Shown: positions 25,799 to 37,710, counted from the first letter of the stretch. The stretch is 64,000 nt of DNA from Dryas octopetala (GCA_963921425.1 OY992833.1:25654698-25718697); one strand, 5' to 3'. The notes: generated by a model not told the origin, from the letters alone. Program-made: numbers and translations.

Positions 25799-26201
25799 GG
25801 CCCTTCCAATAAGGGATCCCTCATTTAGTGTTAAATGAGGGATCACCTTGTGGGGCCCACACGGGTCGTTTTGTGTTAATTTGAACCGTCCATTTTTTAC
25901 ATTTCCATTGATAGATCATCCCTGCAAAAAATCAGTCAAATCGAAAATCGTTTACCCATTTGTTTAAGCGGTCAAAGTTTAAAACAAATGACGAACAACA
26001 AATTCCTCTATAAACACCTAAACTTTGACCGCTTAATCGAACGAGTAAACGATTTCCGATTTGGCTGATTTTTTGCAGGGATGATCTATCAATAAAAATG
26101 TAAAAAATGAACGGTTCGGATTAACACAAAACGACCCGTGTGGGCCCCACAAGGTGATCCCTCATTTAACACTAAATGAGGGATCCCTTATTGGAAGGGC
26201 C
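25799..26201. mobile_element. 403-bp foldback MITE with arms of about 180 bp, member B
   Basis: The arms start GGCCCTTCCAATAAGGGATC and are mirrored at the right end. The outer 80 or so bases look identical and I count about 11 mismatches over the arm. Each arm also holds its own small palindrome built from GATCCCTCATTTA and TAAATGAGGGATC. Both flanks are (TA)n microsatellite, consistent with insertion at TA, though the exact TSD cannot be fixed. The high arm identity suggests it is younger than members A and C. Confidence 0.88.
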
Positions 26202-26228
26202 CTATATATATATATATATATATATATA

Positions 26229-26400
26229 GGCTTATTTGTGGAATCTCTCATTAGACTCACTCTATATAGTATTTCAATATCATAATCGTCCATTTTTTTT
26301 TGGTCTCCATTGAATGATTGTGCTTGCAAAAAATTTGGTTAATCATAAATTATTTTACCGTTAATTAAATGATCACTATTTTAAGTGTTTATCGAAAACA
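26229..26400. mobile_element. Truncated relative of the same MITE family, member C
   Basis: Only one arm is recognisable: CGTCCATTTTTTTTTGG, CCATTGAATGATTG, TTGCAAAAAATTTGGTTAAT and TTTTACCGTTAATTAAATGATC match the order and spacing of the left arm of member B. The opposite arm is not evident, so it is a half-element or heavily diverged. Confidence 0.5.
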
Positions 26401-28462
26401 TTTTGTTCATATAATATAATTTTTTTCTTGAAATCATGATAAAAAATACAATTTTATAGTAATATATGAATATTTAATTTTAAGACAGAATAAATTACAT
26501 CACATCAATTTCTAATCCTAAAAAGAAAAAAAAAAACAAAGATTTGTGTGCTCATTCTGCTTAAGGTAGAACATGAACACAACAATAGCATTATGCGTCA
26601 CGGATAATGAGGCCTATCAATTTTAGATCTTGGCTATCTAAACTACGAGCACAATGATTATTAGTGCTCACTCTATATTAATGAACAAATCATGCATGAG
26701 TTAGATATTATCATTATTTGGTATATTCCATAGTTCTTTTGGATATTTTGGATATTAATGAATTAGATATTATCATTATTTGGATACTTGTAAACCAAAA
26801 AACGCATGCTTCAGATAAGATTGAGGGTTATTCTATCCATAATAGTTTGAATACTTATCATATTAATTAACGATTCGTTCGTTATACACTCATTTTCTAT
26901 TATTGAATGCTCGAGTTACGAGTTAGATATTCTCGCTACTTTATATAATCCATATTAGTTTAAAGTATATAGAACATTCTAAAATTGCAAAACCTCGATG
27001 ATCTCTCTTATCATTTATAAGGTACTAGGGAAAATTATGATTTCTCAATACGTGTGATGACTCGCAAATCACCCGCACTAGGGGAGATTGAATGTTATTT
27101 CATCCATCCTGAGTATATAACGTATGCATTAACAATTCATTATATGCTAATTCTTTATGATTGAACAACTCATGCAACGAGTTAGTCTAACTCGTCATTA
27201 TTTAATACATTTCATAGTTGATTTTAGCATATGCAAAAACAATTGTGCTCTCAATCAAATCGAAATCAACCAAGGTATATATATATATATATATATTTTT
27301 TTTTCCTCTTTTAGGCTTTTAGGAGTTTCAATTTTTGGTAAAAAGGAAAATTGCAATGACGAAAAAATAATTATTATAAACGGATAACATTAAACATTTA
27401 ACACCACGTCATGTAGTTTGTAACTTTGTATTCGCAAAATTTGAATAGTATAAGTACTTAAGTAGGGTGATAAATGATACGGATAACGCTAACAAATTGA
27501 GGAAAAAAAAACGCTCGTCAAGCCAAAAAAGAAAGAAAAAAACAAAAGAGATATCATAAAAAGACAAGTAAAACAAGGAAGAGTAACTGAAGCTGTGTTA
27601 GTGATGATTCATATGTTTGACCTTCATCTGGCTGGGTCGTCGACGAGTGCGCAGTATTTGCTACCTGACTCTGTTCGAAACATAACGCTCTCCTCACCCG
27701 CACCCCAAACGCATTCTCCCCACGCTACCTTAACCTCGAACAGTTAAGAGTGTGATCGAGCCTGTGGCTGGGAGTGTGGACCCACGCGCGAGTTCATGTT
27801 GTTTTTTACATTGTGGATGAAATTTGAAAATAACCCAAGTTTAGGATTTTTACCAATAACAAAATTAACTGCTTTTGAAACGACTTCCAAATATATTTAT
27901 AGTGAAAAATAAAAAATAAAAAGTAGTGAAAAAAAGACAGCCACCTGACTTGTACCAAGAAACAATTAAAAAACGGATTAGCGAGGAGGGATACCCTCTC
28001 TCTTTCTGCCTCTCACCCTAATCTTCTCTTCCTAAAGAGAGAGAGAGAGAGAGTGCGAGTGTTTATGTTGTGTTTGGGTTTCCAAAGCGTGATGAGAAGG
28101 GAGAAGGACTTTTCAGTACAAAAGAGAGAGTGAAAATAAGCCAAAAACAAAACAAACCGACGACAGACAGACAGACAGACAGAGGAGCGGATCTGGGTCA
28201 ACGGCGTTTGACCGTAAATACGAGAAGTGGAGAGGGGTAAAGTGGTAATAAGGACGTTGGGTTTGGGGTTGGGGAGTTTCAATGGTATTTATTGTTAAGC
28301 ATTCGGCTGGTGTTGTGGGTGTTTGTGGTTTCTGTGTTGGGTCTTCTTAGCTTCTTTCAGTTTTCTCTGTTTTATATTAGGGTCTGTCTCACTCGGCCCT
28401 TTCCTTTATATCTCTGTTATTGATAAATATAGAAAGAGATTGACAGAGAAGAGATATAAAGT
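26401..28462 (+). promoter_or_regulatory. Intergenic DNA and promoter/leader of the F-box/MYND gene
   Basis: The distal part is AT-rich with (TA)n at about 27275-27296. From about 27590 the composition becomes more balanced, and 27960-28460 carries a GA run (about 28037-28052), a GACA repeat (about 28157-28180) and pyrimidine-rich blocks typical of a plant leader. TATA-like strings TTTATATTAG (28370) and CTTTATATCTC (28402) lie 60-95 bp upstream of the ATG. Which one is used cannot be decided here. Confidence 0.45.
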
Positions 28463-29946
28463 ATGAGAACAAGGGGTGGGCTTTGTTATCCTAGAGTAGC
28501 AGGAGGAGATGTGTGTTCTCAGAACAACAGAGTAACCATGATGAAGAGGAAGAAGGATTGTGCCGCGGGAGAACGATTGCTTTGCCGGAAAAGGAACAAG
28601 ATTTCGCCGGAAACTACCACCGGCCGAGACGGGTCCGGGTCGGATTTGTTCGACTCGTTGCCGGATGATCTGGTCATGTGTATTCTGTCCAAACTCAGTT
28701 CCACCGCCAGCTGTCCCTCGGATTTCATCAACGTCTTGATAACGTACGTTCGCGATTGCTTTGCTTTTTCTCTTTTTCTTTTCCAGTGAGAATAAAAACC
28801 GTTTCTTTATTTCTAAAATATAAGTTTGGAGGTTGGTTAGAGATACATGGTGGTGGTGGTGTGTGGTTTTGAATCTAACGGAAGTGATTGGTTTGGATGA
28901 AACAGATGCAAGAGATTAAACGGCTTAGGTCTCCATTCGTTAGTACTCTCCAAAGCCTCTCAGAAAACGTTTGTTCTCAAGGCCAACAACTGGTCTGAAT
29001 CGGCTCACCGCTTCTTGAAGCTCTGCGCCGACGCCGGCAACGTCGAGGCTTGCTACACTCTCGGCATGGTCAGTCCACTCTCTCCAACTAAAACCCAATT
29101 TTTCTTTCTTTAACTTAATGCCAACATTCCCTTACATTATTATTCATTATCATTTGCTTCTTCTCTTTGCAGATTCGCTTCTATTGTTTACAAAACCGAG
29201 GCAGCGGAGCCTCGCTCATGGCCAAGGCCGCGATTGGCTCCTACGCTCCGGCTCTGTACTCGCTCGCCGTCATTCAGTTCAACGGCAGCGGCGGCTCCAA
29301 GAACGACAAGGACCTCCGCGCCGGCGTCGCTCTCTGTGCTCGTGCGGCTTTTCTCGGCCACATCGACGCTCTGCGCGACTTGGGTCACTGCCTCCAAGAC
29401 GGCTATGGCGTCCGCCAGAACATCGCCGAGGGAAGGCGATTCCTCGTGCAGGCTAACGCGCGTGAGCTCGCAGCGGTTCTATCCTCTGCAGCGGCCTCAG
29501 GAATTCCCATGCGCCAGCTGCTGACGTGGACCCCATCCCCGCATCCACACCCCCACCCCCACCCTCAGCTAAGGCACCTGACCGGGTCGGGCTGCCCGTT
29601 GCTCAGTGACTTCGGGTGCAACGTCCCGGCTCCCGAGGTGCACCCGGCGAACCGATTCTTAGGAGAGTGGTTCGCGGCCCGGGCGGACGGGTCGCCCGGA
29701 CCCGGTTTGAGGCTCTGCTCGCACGTGGGGTGCGGGCGGCCCGAGACTAGGCGACACGAGTTTCGTCGGTGTTCGGTGTGTGGGGCTGTGAATTACTGTT
29801 CACGAGCGTGCCAGGCGCTTGATTGGAAGCTGCGCCACAAGGCAGAGTGTGCTGCCGTGGAGCGGTGGGTTGATGAAGACGGTGACGGTGCAGAAGGTGA
29901 CGGAGCTGTTGATAATGGGGGTGATGACGTTATGGCGGAGAGTTAA
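28463..29946 (+). CDS. F-box protein with Sel1-like repeats and C-terminal MYND zinc finger
   Basis: Three exons (28463-28743, 28906-29068, 29173-29946) join in phase to 405 residues. Residues about 60-100 form an F-box (DLFDSLPDDLVMCILSKL), which normally binds SKP1 to recruit targets to an SCF ubiquitin ligase. The middle (about 115-240) resembles Sel1-like/TPR repeats, with AGNVEACYTLGM, AAFLGHIDALRDLGHCLQDG and NIAEGRRFL. The C-terminus (about 328-374) is a MYND zinc finger with CSHVGCG, CSVCGAVNYCSRACQ and a closing KAEC. This architecture matches Arabidopsis At1g67340 and At5g50450. A run of alternating His-Pro (HPHPHPHPHP) comes from a CACCCC-type repeat. A second in-frame Met at residue 26 or 27 could also serve as start. 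The gene is GC-rich compared with its flanks and has an acidic tail. Target proteins are unknown. Confidence 0.93.
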
Positions 29947-32104
29947 ATTAAGACGGTGACGTTAACGGCGTAAAATGTGAATTTAGACCAGAAGAGGAAA
30001 GTGAAAAAAGAGAACAAAAAAGGAAACGTGGCCGTTTTTGTGGAAATACATGTTAAGTTAATCATGGCCGTCCGATTAGCGTTGGAGTTTTTGTTCACCC
30101 TTTGTTGTACAGAGGGGACTTTTTTTTTTTTTTTCTTTTTCCTTCTTTTCTTTTTTTCGTTTTAGTACTATAGAGCATCTTTAGCCTTAATTTCGGTAAA
30201 ACAAATATTCCAATTCATGAAAAATTTAAATGTTCTTTCCTCTTCTCTTATTCTTTTTCTTTTGATTTTTGTTTTTAAAAATTGCCCGCATTGTCTTTTT
30301 GGTAGTTCTCATATTGGTCATTGTGTTTCCAGTTTTAAAAAATTTCTTGTCCCACGACAATCCCATTTCAAATTCTTGATTTGGACGTATATATGACACC
30401 AAATCTACCATATAAATCTAGCACTATGGCTAAGAAATTGGCTTAACTTTGGTGTAAAGTAATGGATTTTCTTAGGGATGTTAAAGAAAGAAAATTAGAT
30501 ATGAGTATCGAATTTACCGGTTAGAGTAATTAATTGCTTTGTATGAGTGCAAGAAAGACCGTCAAATCATCAATGAGCAAGTTGTGAGAGGCAGGCAGGG
30601 TCTGCTATGAGCTATCATCCTTCTTTAGCTCTCTCTCTCTCTTGCTTTTAGGCAGTCAAAAGGGGTCAGACACATTAAGTGATTGACCAAACACAAGAAA
30701 GCAAGAAAAGGAAAAAGAAAGTAAAAGGCAATGGAATTGAAGTGGTGGGATAGATTATAGATATGCAATTTGCAAGTGGTGGGTAATGGTCCTAATGAAG
30801 TAATGGGTATGGTTGCTTGTGGAGAGCTTTAGCCTTTATGTTAACAAAACCAATTCAAGTGGAGAAAAATAAAACAGCATCAAAAAATTTCATGGTGGGA
30901 GCGCACTTGTTGTATCTTTTCCCATCATTAATAATATTCTTTTCTTTTTTTCTTTCAGCTAAAATCATTATTGTTATTATTCAGTTGTATCCCTTTTGAC
31001 AAAAAGAAAAGAAATGAAGAGTATCCCAAATTTAATATTGAGTGGTGGTCCAAGCCCAGATCATTAAAAGACATTAATTGGAATTAGCTGGGTTTGAATT
31101 TGTAGCAGCAGCTTCATTTATAATTTGGAAAGCAACAAAGTGCAGCCCAAAAACCAAAAAGGTCCAGATAAAGGTTGTTGCTCAGCTAACACCCTGCTAC
31201 ACCTTTAATTGTGAGTCAGTGACCGAGTCATATGGTTAAGTGATAAAGCTAAATGTTTGCTAGAAGAATAGCAGGTGAAAGACCCGAGGGTATAGACCAC
31301 ACCAGAGTTAGCCTTCTACCCACTGTTTGCTTTGCTGCTTAAAATTAGCAAATTGCAAGCAAGCCCAGATAGGCAGATAGCCCAGAGTGTTTTGTCTAAA
31401 ACTTACAAGTCTGAGACTCTGAGTTTTGGTCTAAGCCAAGTACAACATGATGATGCTTCACTGCCCTAAAGCTTTTGTCTGTGAGTCCCCCAAAGACGAA
31501 ACGAATCTCATTGAATATTCAATTTTCATACCACTTTGCATTGGAACTGAAATATAAAAAACAGAGATTATTTTGTAACTGACCTTTTATCTCTATATAG
31601 ATGTATAAGATTCTCAAATTTTTGTCTCATATGGATGATAATACCAAAATAAGCGTTACTGTTTCCTCTGCTTGCGTTTTTTTCTTTTTTCTTTCTTCTT
31701 ATTGGTTGGATTTAATTATATGGCTCTTTTTTAGTAATTTGATCTATAAGTTTCAGACGAAGGGCCTAACAGTTTCTTCAAAAGTTGGTGCCCATTCAAT
31801 TCCTTTCTACCAACTCCAACTCATTTCTGACAACCTAAATAAGTATATAACATATACAAGCTTGAGGCTGAAGAAAAAAAACTTTTCTATGTCAAACAAA
31901 TACCCAATTAGTGCTCTTGTATTAACAAGCCACAATCACCCAAGCTTGAACTTTGACACTAAACTGTGGACTAACTACTTATTAATGAGAAATCAATTTA
32001 TTAACATGTATCTCTTTCAATTGCTTATATAAACTTGAGCTTGAGCTTAAAGGTGGATGAGGACTTGCAAAGGGTCCATAATTTTTAAACTCACAAAAAG
32101 ATTA
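29947..32104. other. Intergenic DNA downstream of the F-box/MYND gene
   Basis: The first few hundred bases probably hold the 3' UTR, with a T-rich stretch at 30120-30160. The rest is AT-rich spacer. A 143-codon open frame at 31601-32032 has low complexity and no domain. No repeats stand out. Confidence 0.4.
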
Positions 32105-32611
32105 TAAATTGGGCTTGGTTAGATCGGGACCGTAACTTTACTGTTAAGTGGGCCTTTCTAACCCACAAAAAAGGGAGCTAGTAGGCCTTGGCCCAAGAAC
32201 TATCCAGAATTAAAAGAGCGAAAAAGAAAACATGTTGATATCTGCTTGTTTGAGTCTCTGACCCCAAAAGTTGGTTGCCAAATACACTGAGCACCGAGCA
32301 GCGTGGGAAATTTGTAATCAACGAACAGGTAAGCTCTCCAATCGATTCTTAAAAATGTTTTGATTTTGATTTGATGTAGTATAATCAATGCTTAGATCGG
32401 TTTTTGAATCATAAACGTGTAGAATTTTCCATTTCGCGAGTATAGGATGAGTTTGGTTGCCTAGAAAATTGTTACAGACGAAAAGAAAATCTGAAAATTG
32501 TGGGTGCATGGAAACGTGTAGTTGAGGTATGCAATCCTAATAGAATCGAAAAGCTGAATCGGTTTTGTATGAATAAATTGAATTGTGTAAACTAGGGTTT
32601 GCGAGTCGAAG
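32105..32611 (+). promoter_or_regulatory. Promoter, leader and probable 5'-UTR intron of the complex I P1 gene
   Basis: Site II-type motifs TGGGCC/GGCCCA and related GGGCTT lie at about 32110-32195 (GTGGGCCTTT, TTGGCCCAAG). In plants these are enriched in promoters of nuclear genes for mitochondrial proteins. A likely 5'-UTR intron runs from GT at 32329 (ACAG|GTAAGC) to AG at 32595 (ACTAG), leaving GGTTTGCGAGTCGAAG before the ATG. A telo-box TAGGGTTT overlaps this acceptor. Confidence 0.5.
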
Positions 32612-32905
32612 ATGGCGTTTATAATGGAGTTTGCTGAGAATCTGGTACTGAGGCTAATGGAGGACCCTAAGGAGCGGGATAGGAAGTTCAGAGAGCACGT
32701 GTATGCGGTGAAGGACCGGTGCGAAAAGACCAAGGAGATGTGGAGCTTGCCTCTGCGGCCCTACGGCTTTTGGACCTTTGAGCGCCACAATTCTCAGCTC
32801 GCTTGGGACGCCCAGATTAGCCAGGTTCCAGGCCGTAGGGACCCCTACGATGACCTCCTTCAACACACCTACGACTTTGACACCTCCACCTCCAAATCTA
32901 AATGA
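32612..32905 (+). CDS. Plant-specific mitochondrial complex I subunit P1-like protein
   Basis: Single coding exon for 97 residues: an N-terminal MAFIMEFAENLVLRLM helix, a charged stretch DPKERDRKFREHVYAVKDRC, the block LRPYGFWTFERHNSQLAWD and a tail VPGRRDPYDDLL. I recognise this as the family of Arabidopsis At1g67350, described as a plant-specific subunit of NADH dehydrogenase (complex I) in the mitochondrial inner membrane. The identification rests on remembered similarity and on the neighbours, which are the homologues of At1g67340 and At1g67360. There is no long cleavable presequence. The start codon lies in a good context (AAGATGGCG). Site II motifs upstream fit a respiratory role. A 3'-UTR intron from CAG|GTTTGT (about 32918) to TTGCAG (about 33466) is possible. 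Confidence 0.8.
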   Translation: MAFIMEFAENLVLRLMEDPKERDRKFREHVYAVKDRCEKTKEMWSLPLRPYGFWTFERHNSQLAWDAQISQVPGRRDPYDDLLQHTYDFDTSTSKSK

Positions 32906-34179
32906 ATGCAATCAGGTTTGTGCTTAGGAGAGTCCATATTAGCATTGCACTTGTCATTGAAAATTCTTAACTTTGTTGGTAAAAGTCTTTTAAATGAATT
33001 CATGGTTTCTATTGCTTATACAAAATTCTAGGCCCTCTAAAATGACTTCAGGGCACCAATTTTTCTGGATTCAATTCATGGATCAGGCACCGATGTTTCA
33101 TCATTTTATGCAAATTCATGGTTTATCTTGAATCTAAACCGCTTCACACTTTTCTGAGTACTTTGAGGAACTGTATGTTCTAGTTGTTTTGCTTCTTATC
33201 ATATGTATGCTCCATACATTTTATAGAAGAGAGCAAAAGATCATGTCTGCCTTGCATTTGGTTAAAGGGTTTCATCGAAATAAAAATAATTTTTGTTGAA
33301 TATGAAATTAGCACTATTATTATTTTTTGGGATCTGTTTTTGGATAGCCTTGTTAGAATTTGATATCCGGACTTTCCTAACCTTGAAAATAGTGTTTGTG
33401 CTCTCAGCTGTGTTTGATCTATGACAAGATGAATGATATTCAATAGTTTCATTTCCCTGTTGCAGTGAAAGCCATCTGCAGAATGCAGAATCAATTAGAG
33501 GTTGCTGTTGCAGTTGGAATATAGTGTGGTTGCATAAAGGTTGTTTGGTTTCAATGTTGTACTCAAGACGTCTTGGCCTGAATAAGGGTCCATGTCACTG
33601 TGTGGTTAAGTACTTTTTCCATTTCATGTGTGAATTCTATAAGTTTATGCTTTCTTTTATGATCTAGGGATGTCATTACTTTTAGTTTGGCTTATGCAGA
33701 CAATACGAAATAAAGCTTAAATTTGGAGCTATATTAGTGCAGTTTTCTTTAGCTTACCGTACAATTTAAGTGTTACGTAGTTTATTACTATATGCTCTCC
33801 AAAAACTAAAATTGAACCATCCTAATTGGTTAATTTCCATTTCAAACCATGGATGGATATCAAAGAAAAAATGTTTGGAATGCACATGGTATATGAGTGT
33901 TTAGCAACAACAGCAAAAATTTAACCCCCCTTTTCTATTATAACATTTTATATATAACTTTTCAATGATAAGAAGAAAGAGATTTAGAAGGCCTTCTGTT
34001 TCATGCGTATCTCCTACACATTATTTTCTTTGCTCTTCTGAAATAGTTCTATATATTGTTGAGAAGGTGTAAATTTTTGCTGATTTTGTTTTACAATTAC
34101 GATTCATACCTATCAGAACTACAAGTTCGAGATATCAAAATTTGCACAACAGCATTGTCTAAAAGCCTAAAACCATTCG
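32906..34179. other. 3' region of the P1 gene and spacer
   Basis: Probably includes the 3' UTR and possibly an intron in it (about 32918-33466). No other gene supported. A 104-codon open frame on the minus strand at 33180-33494 has no recognisable domain. Confidence 0.35.
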
Positions 34180-34343
34180 CAAAGTCATGTACATTGCCGC
34201 TAAATAAGTAACTGTCCACACTACCAACCTCACCCGCGAACCCTATATTAGAGTTTCTTAAGACTAGGAAACTAGTAGTAAAAGAATTTGGACCTTTTCA
34301 ATGCTTTCTGGATAAAGCAGTGAGCTTCGTTCACAGCCTGCTA
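34180..34343 (-). pseudogene. Truncated duplicate of the lipid-droplet (REF/SRPP) gene
   Basis: The stretch 34183-34290 matches the DNA just downstream of the intact gene: CACCCGCGAACCCTATATTA and GAGTTTCTTAAGAC here, CACCCACGAACCCTATATTT and AAGTTTCTTAAGAC at 35272-35307. At about 34291 it jumps into exon 3: CTTTTCAATGCTTTCTGGAT and AAAGCAGTGAGCTTCG here match about 35713-35752. Read on the minus strand the exon part gives NEAHCFIQKALEKG, against NQAHCFVQKALEKG in the gene. About 370 bp of exon 3 between these parts is missing, and nothing further upstream is duplicated. It cannot encode the protein. Confidence 0.85.
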
Positions 34344-35350
34344 GTTCGTTCCACTGTGTTGTGAAAATGGCAAAAAATAATGAAATTTGAGAACAAAGAT
34401 TAATGTGGTCCGGCAAAATATTGCCCAAGGGAGAATGAGTCCACTAACAATGAAAAATGTAGGATAACAATTACTCTAAACCTCACTTCCCAAAGCCCAA
34501 TTAGACCCTTTGCTCTCTAACACTCAAACCACTCGGTGTTTTCTCGTATGGCAAAAGTTCTCGTGTTTAAGAGTCCTAGAACTTCTGCTTGAAAACCACA
34601 CTTGCTACAACAGAGAGCCAAGCTCTCGCTATTTATTGGAAACTGAGGTTTCCATTTAATGGCTCAATCTGAGAGAAACTTTAACACCTGAGAAATCTTA
34701 GGCTTCCTGCATATATGCACTCAAGTTTCCATTGCTGACTTTAGTGCTTCACTTCATTGACTAAAGTAACCAGCCAGAACTATTGAGGAGACAACATGGT
34801 AGCTGAGCATAATGTGCGGTAGAAATGCTTCTCGTTACTTCAAAGTGGAATGCGTAATTATGAGCAATTTTCAACACACCGGAAAATGCAAAATGCCAAA
34901 ATGCTTTGAGTGAGTCGGTTGGCAGTTGCTGTGCATCTCTCCCAAAAAAGAACAAACTATTTGAATCGATTTTTAATGATATTCATAGTTCGTTCTAATT
35001 TGAAATAATTTGTATGTTGCATTTTTTGGGTTTGAAAAAAGTTCCTTTAATACTTTAATTACAGATATTTTGTTTTAAAGGAGCAAGTGAGAAAACGATT
35101 GAAAGGATCAATGCAGATGATTTCATCATTATACCTACTTGGCTAGCATGCAAGAAATTGGCTAAAGTGCTAAACCATTCACATCCATTCACAAACTGAA
35201 GAGTTTAGAGGAGGGTCTAGAAGTCATTTACATAGTCGCTAGCTAAGTGGCTATCCACATTTCTTCATACTCACCCACGAACCCTATATTTAAGTTTCTT
35301 AAGACCAGACCAACTACAAGCAGCAAACGGAATTGAAACAAGAGACTCCT
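34344..35350. other. Spacer and 3' UTR of the lipid-droplet protein gene
   Basis: No independent gene. The part from about 35120 to 35350 is probably the 3' UTR of the minus-strand gene at 35351-36890, and part of it is the source of the duplicate at 34183-34290. Confidence 0.4.
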
Positions 35351-36890
35351 TCAATCTGAATCAGAGCCTGATTTATGCTCAACATGCACAGCTCCATCTC
35401 CTTTCTTCTTCTTCCCTGCCTCGCCCTGCTTAACTGCTTTGGATATCTCATCGATCGGAACCAAAGGCAAATAGCCAAAGATGGGATATCCCTTGCTGGT
35501 GCAGTTTTGTACCGTGTGGTTGTATTTGTCTGACCAGTGAGCAGCTGTTGGTGCAGCCTTCTCCGCCACAGTGTGGATGGGGGGGTACTGGTTGAGTCCA
35601 ATCCACAAATTCACAGATACGTTAAACAGAAACTGTTTGTATTCTGTAGCTGCATAATGAATAGCTGTGCGTGGACCCTTGGTCTGAGCCTCGTTTACAA
35701 ATATTTGTCCCTTTTCCAATGCTTTCTGGACAAAACAGTGAGCTTGGTTTGCAACCTGCTTAGCCAAAGGAGGAGCATGCTTATCAAACTTGTCTGTGGC
35801 TTTATCAACCTGTGCAAACAAGTAAATAAGTGATTAGTACTTATAAACAAAATCTTGTCAATGGACATCTATGAAGCCTTGATCAAAATCGATCATTTAT
35901 GAATGTCAGGCATGCACGAGGCCACAGAACACAAGTAGCATCAGAAGCATCAATATACATGAAAAAACTAAACAATGGATTCCATGGTCAGGAACAGGGT
36001 ACACACCAAGCCTCAAAATACAACAGCATCATAACTTCATAAGTAAAACCACTGCCATAAGCAACAGCATAACCATTTGTTCAAACCAACAGCTACGATC
36101 TACCGACCAAACACACCCAAATACATTCATTCACAATGGATAGGAAGACCAGACTTTAGCACTTTTCTATTACTCAGACAATCCGACCTAATATTACATT
36201 TCTACCATGTAATTGTGCATAAATCATGATCCAATTTCACATGCATCGATTACAGTCGCAAGCATTTATTTCCCAACAATAAATCTAAGCTGGCGAATTG
36301 AGCAGAGAGGACAACAATAGTCATCTTGACGAACAAGCTTTAAATTTTTAATTCACAAAATTGACATTTCGAATTTCAATCAGATGAATAAAATTCATAC
36401 AAAGGAGCACTCATATAAACACAAGTAAATTGCTAACAAAGAATATTGCTCGGTTCAAGCTAATTAATTCGAGAAACTTCCATATCGAATGTACCTTGGT
36501 GTCGAGAAAAGCAAGGAGATCGTCAGGCACGCCCTTGAATTTCCGGTAGACTGGTCCAACGACGGTGGTGACAGCACCCTCCACAGTCCCGACCGTCGAT
36601 CTCAGAGGCCCCGAGTTCTGCTTCGCGTAGTCGTACAGATTCGAAACGCACACCAGCGTGCGAATCGCCACGACCCTCAAAAACCCTAGGTGCTTCAACT
36701 CCTTCGTGTCCTTGTTCTCTATCACAGTCTGCAACAACAATTCAACAAAAACAAAAGTTGCTTAAGATGCAAGCATAAAAAGAAACACACAGTCTTACAA
36801 TAAACCGAAAAATAAAATGATAATAATAAAAAAGCGAAAGCTAAAAAGAAGAAGAGGATCTGAAAACTCAATTACCTCGTTGGTGGCCAT
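35351..36890 (-). CDS. LDAP1: REF/SRPP-family lipid droplet-associated protein (LDAP-like)
   Basis: Member of the rubber elongation factor / small rubber particle protein family. In non-rubber plants these coat cytosolic lipid droplets in vegetative tissue and are linked to drought and stress responses. Three exons join in phase to 235 residues: 36876-36890 (15 bp, MATNE), 36495-36728 and 35351-35809. The REF domain covers residues 6 to about 200, with LKHLGFLRVVAIRTLVCVSN, YDYAKQNSGPLRSTVGTVEG, VVGPVYRKFKGVPDDLLAFL and KYNHTVQNCTSKGYPIFGYL. The tail is Lys-rich, then ends acidic (KSGSDSD). There is no signal peptide, as expected for a droplet-surface protein. Its place between the P1-like and ASY1 genes matches Arabidopsis LDAP1 (At1g67360), so I use that symbol with moderate confidence. 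A truncated duplicate lies about 1 kb downstream. Confidence 0.93.
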
Positions 36891-37710
36891 TGCGTTGTGT
36901 TTGAGTCGTCTTTTTCAGCTTCTTCCCGGAAGTAAGTCACTGAAGATCGGAAATAAGGAATGGGCTTTGGGCTTTAGGTTGTTTTCATTTATAGTGGCGG
37001 AGTTAGTAAAGAAAAGAATCTTATGCGTTCGCGTGATCGGACGGTGGATGTTGAATCTGTCTTTTGTTTAGGAGGTTTGTGGGCCTGGGGCCCACTTGGG
37101 GGGAGCTTCGTGGTTCTGGTCGAAAGTGAAAATTTCGGGAAGGATACGTGGTTTTGCTGATGAGTCTGGTGGCGGGTAGGCACTGGCCAGTAATCTGCTG
37201 CCATTTGAGTGAGATATTTTGAGGCTTAAAGTTAAAGGACCTGTATCCTCTACCAGGCTTCTTCCTAGCGGACTCATACCAAACTTTAATCTTGCCGGTT
37301 GAAAAGTATTCAACGGTTTAAATTACACCACATCAGCTAAAGACCAAAACACAATATAAAAAGAAGAACACGTCACCGTTTGTCTTTGTCTCCTCTCTCC
37401 TTTTCATACAGAAAAAATTCTCCCTTCTCCAAATTTATCAGAGCCATTGTCACTGGAGCTCTTCCAAAACATAAAGTTACAGTTCTTTTCTTTGTCTTAT
37501 ATGGGTAAATGAAAATTAATTTCAAGACTCTGCCTTCTTCTTTTTGGTTAGGACAAGACGCTGCCTTTAATTTCCCATTCACAACAATTTTGAAAAAGCA
37601 AATCAAACACCTTTGTGGAGCTCCAACACACACTGCGTAGGGCCCGCTATAAAAGTAGTGGGTATTGACGTATTGTATGTTTTGTTTCCAAATCCAACGC
37701 ATAACTAATT
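36891..37710 (-). promoter_or_regulatory. Leader and upstream region of the lipid-droplet protein gene
   Basis: Directly upstream (minus-strand sense) of the 36890 start. Contains GGGCC-type motifs (GGGCCTGGGGCCCACTTGG near 37082) that could be promoter elements. A 127-codon minus-strand frame at 37373-37756 has no domain and runs into the transposon at 37711, so it is not called. Confidence 0.4.

Noticed and set aside
25237..25828. Two short open frames with similar peptides on opposite strands
   Set aside because: The similarity arises because both cross the inverted arms of the same foldback element; they are not genes.
29118..29524. Extra plus- and minus-strand frames in the F-box/MYND exon
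   Set aside because: Shadow frames of a GC-rich exon; only the frame continuous with exons 1 and 2 gives F-box, Sel1 and MYND domains.
31601..32032. 143-codon plus-strand open frame
   Set aside because: Low-complexity, AT-rich, Phe/Leu/Tyr-dominated translation with no domain; probably chance.
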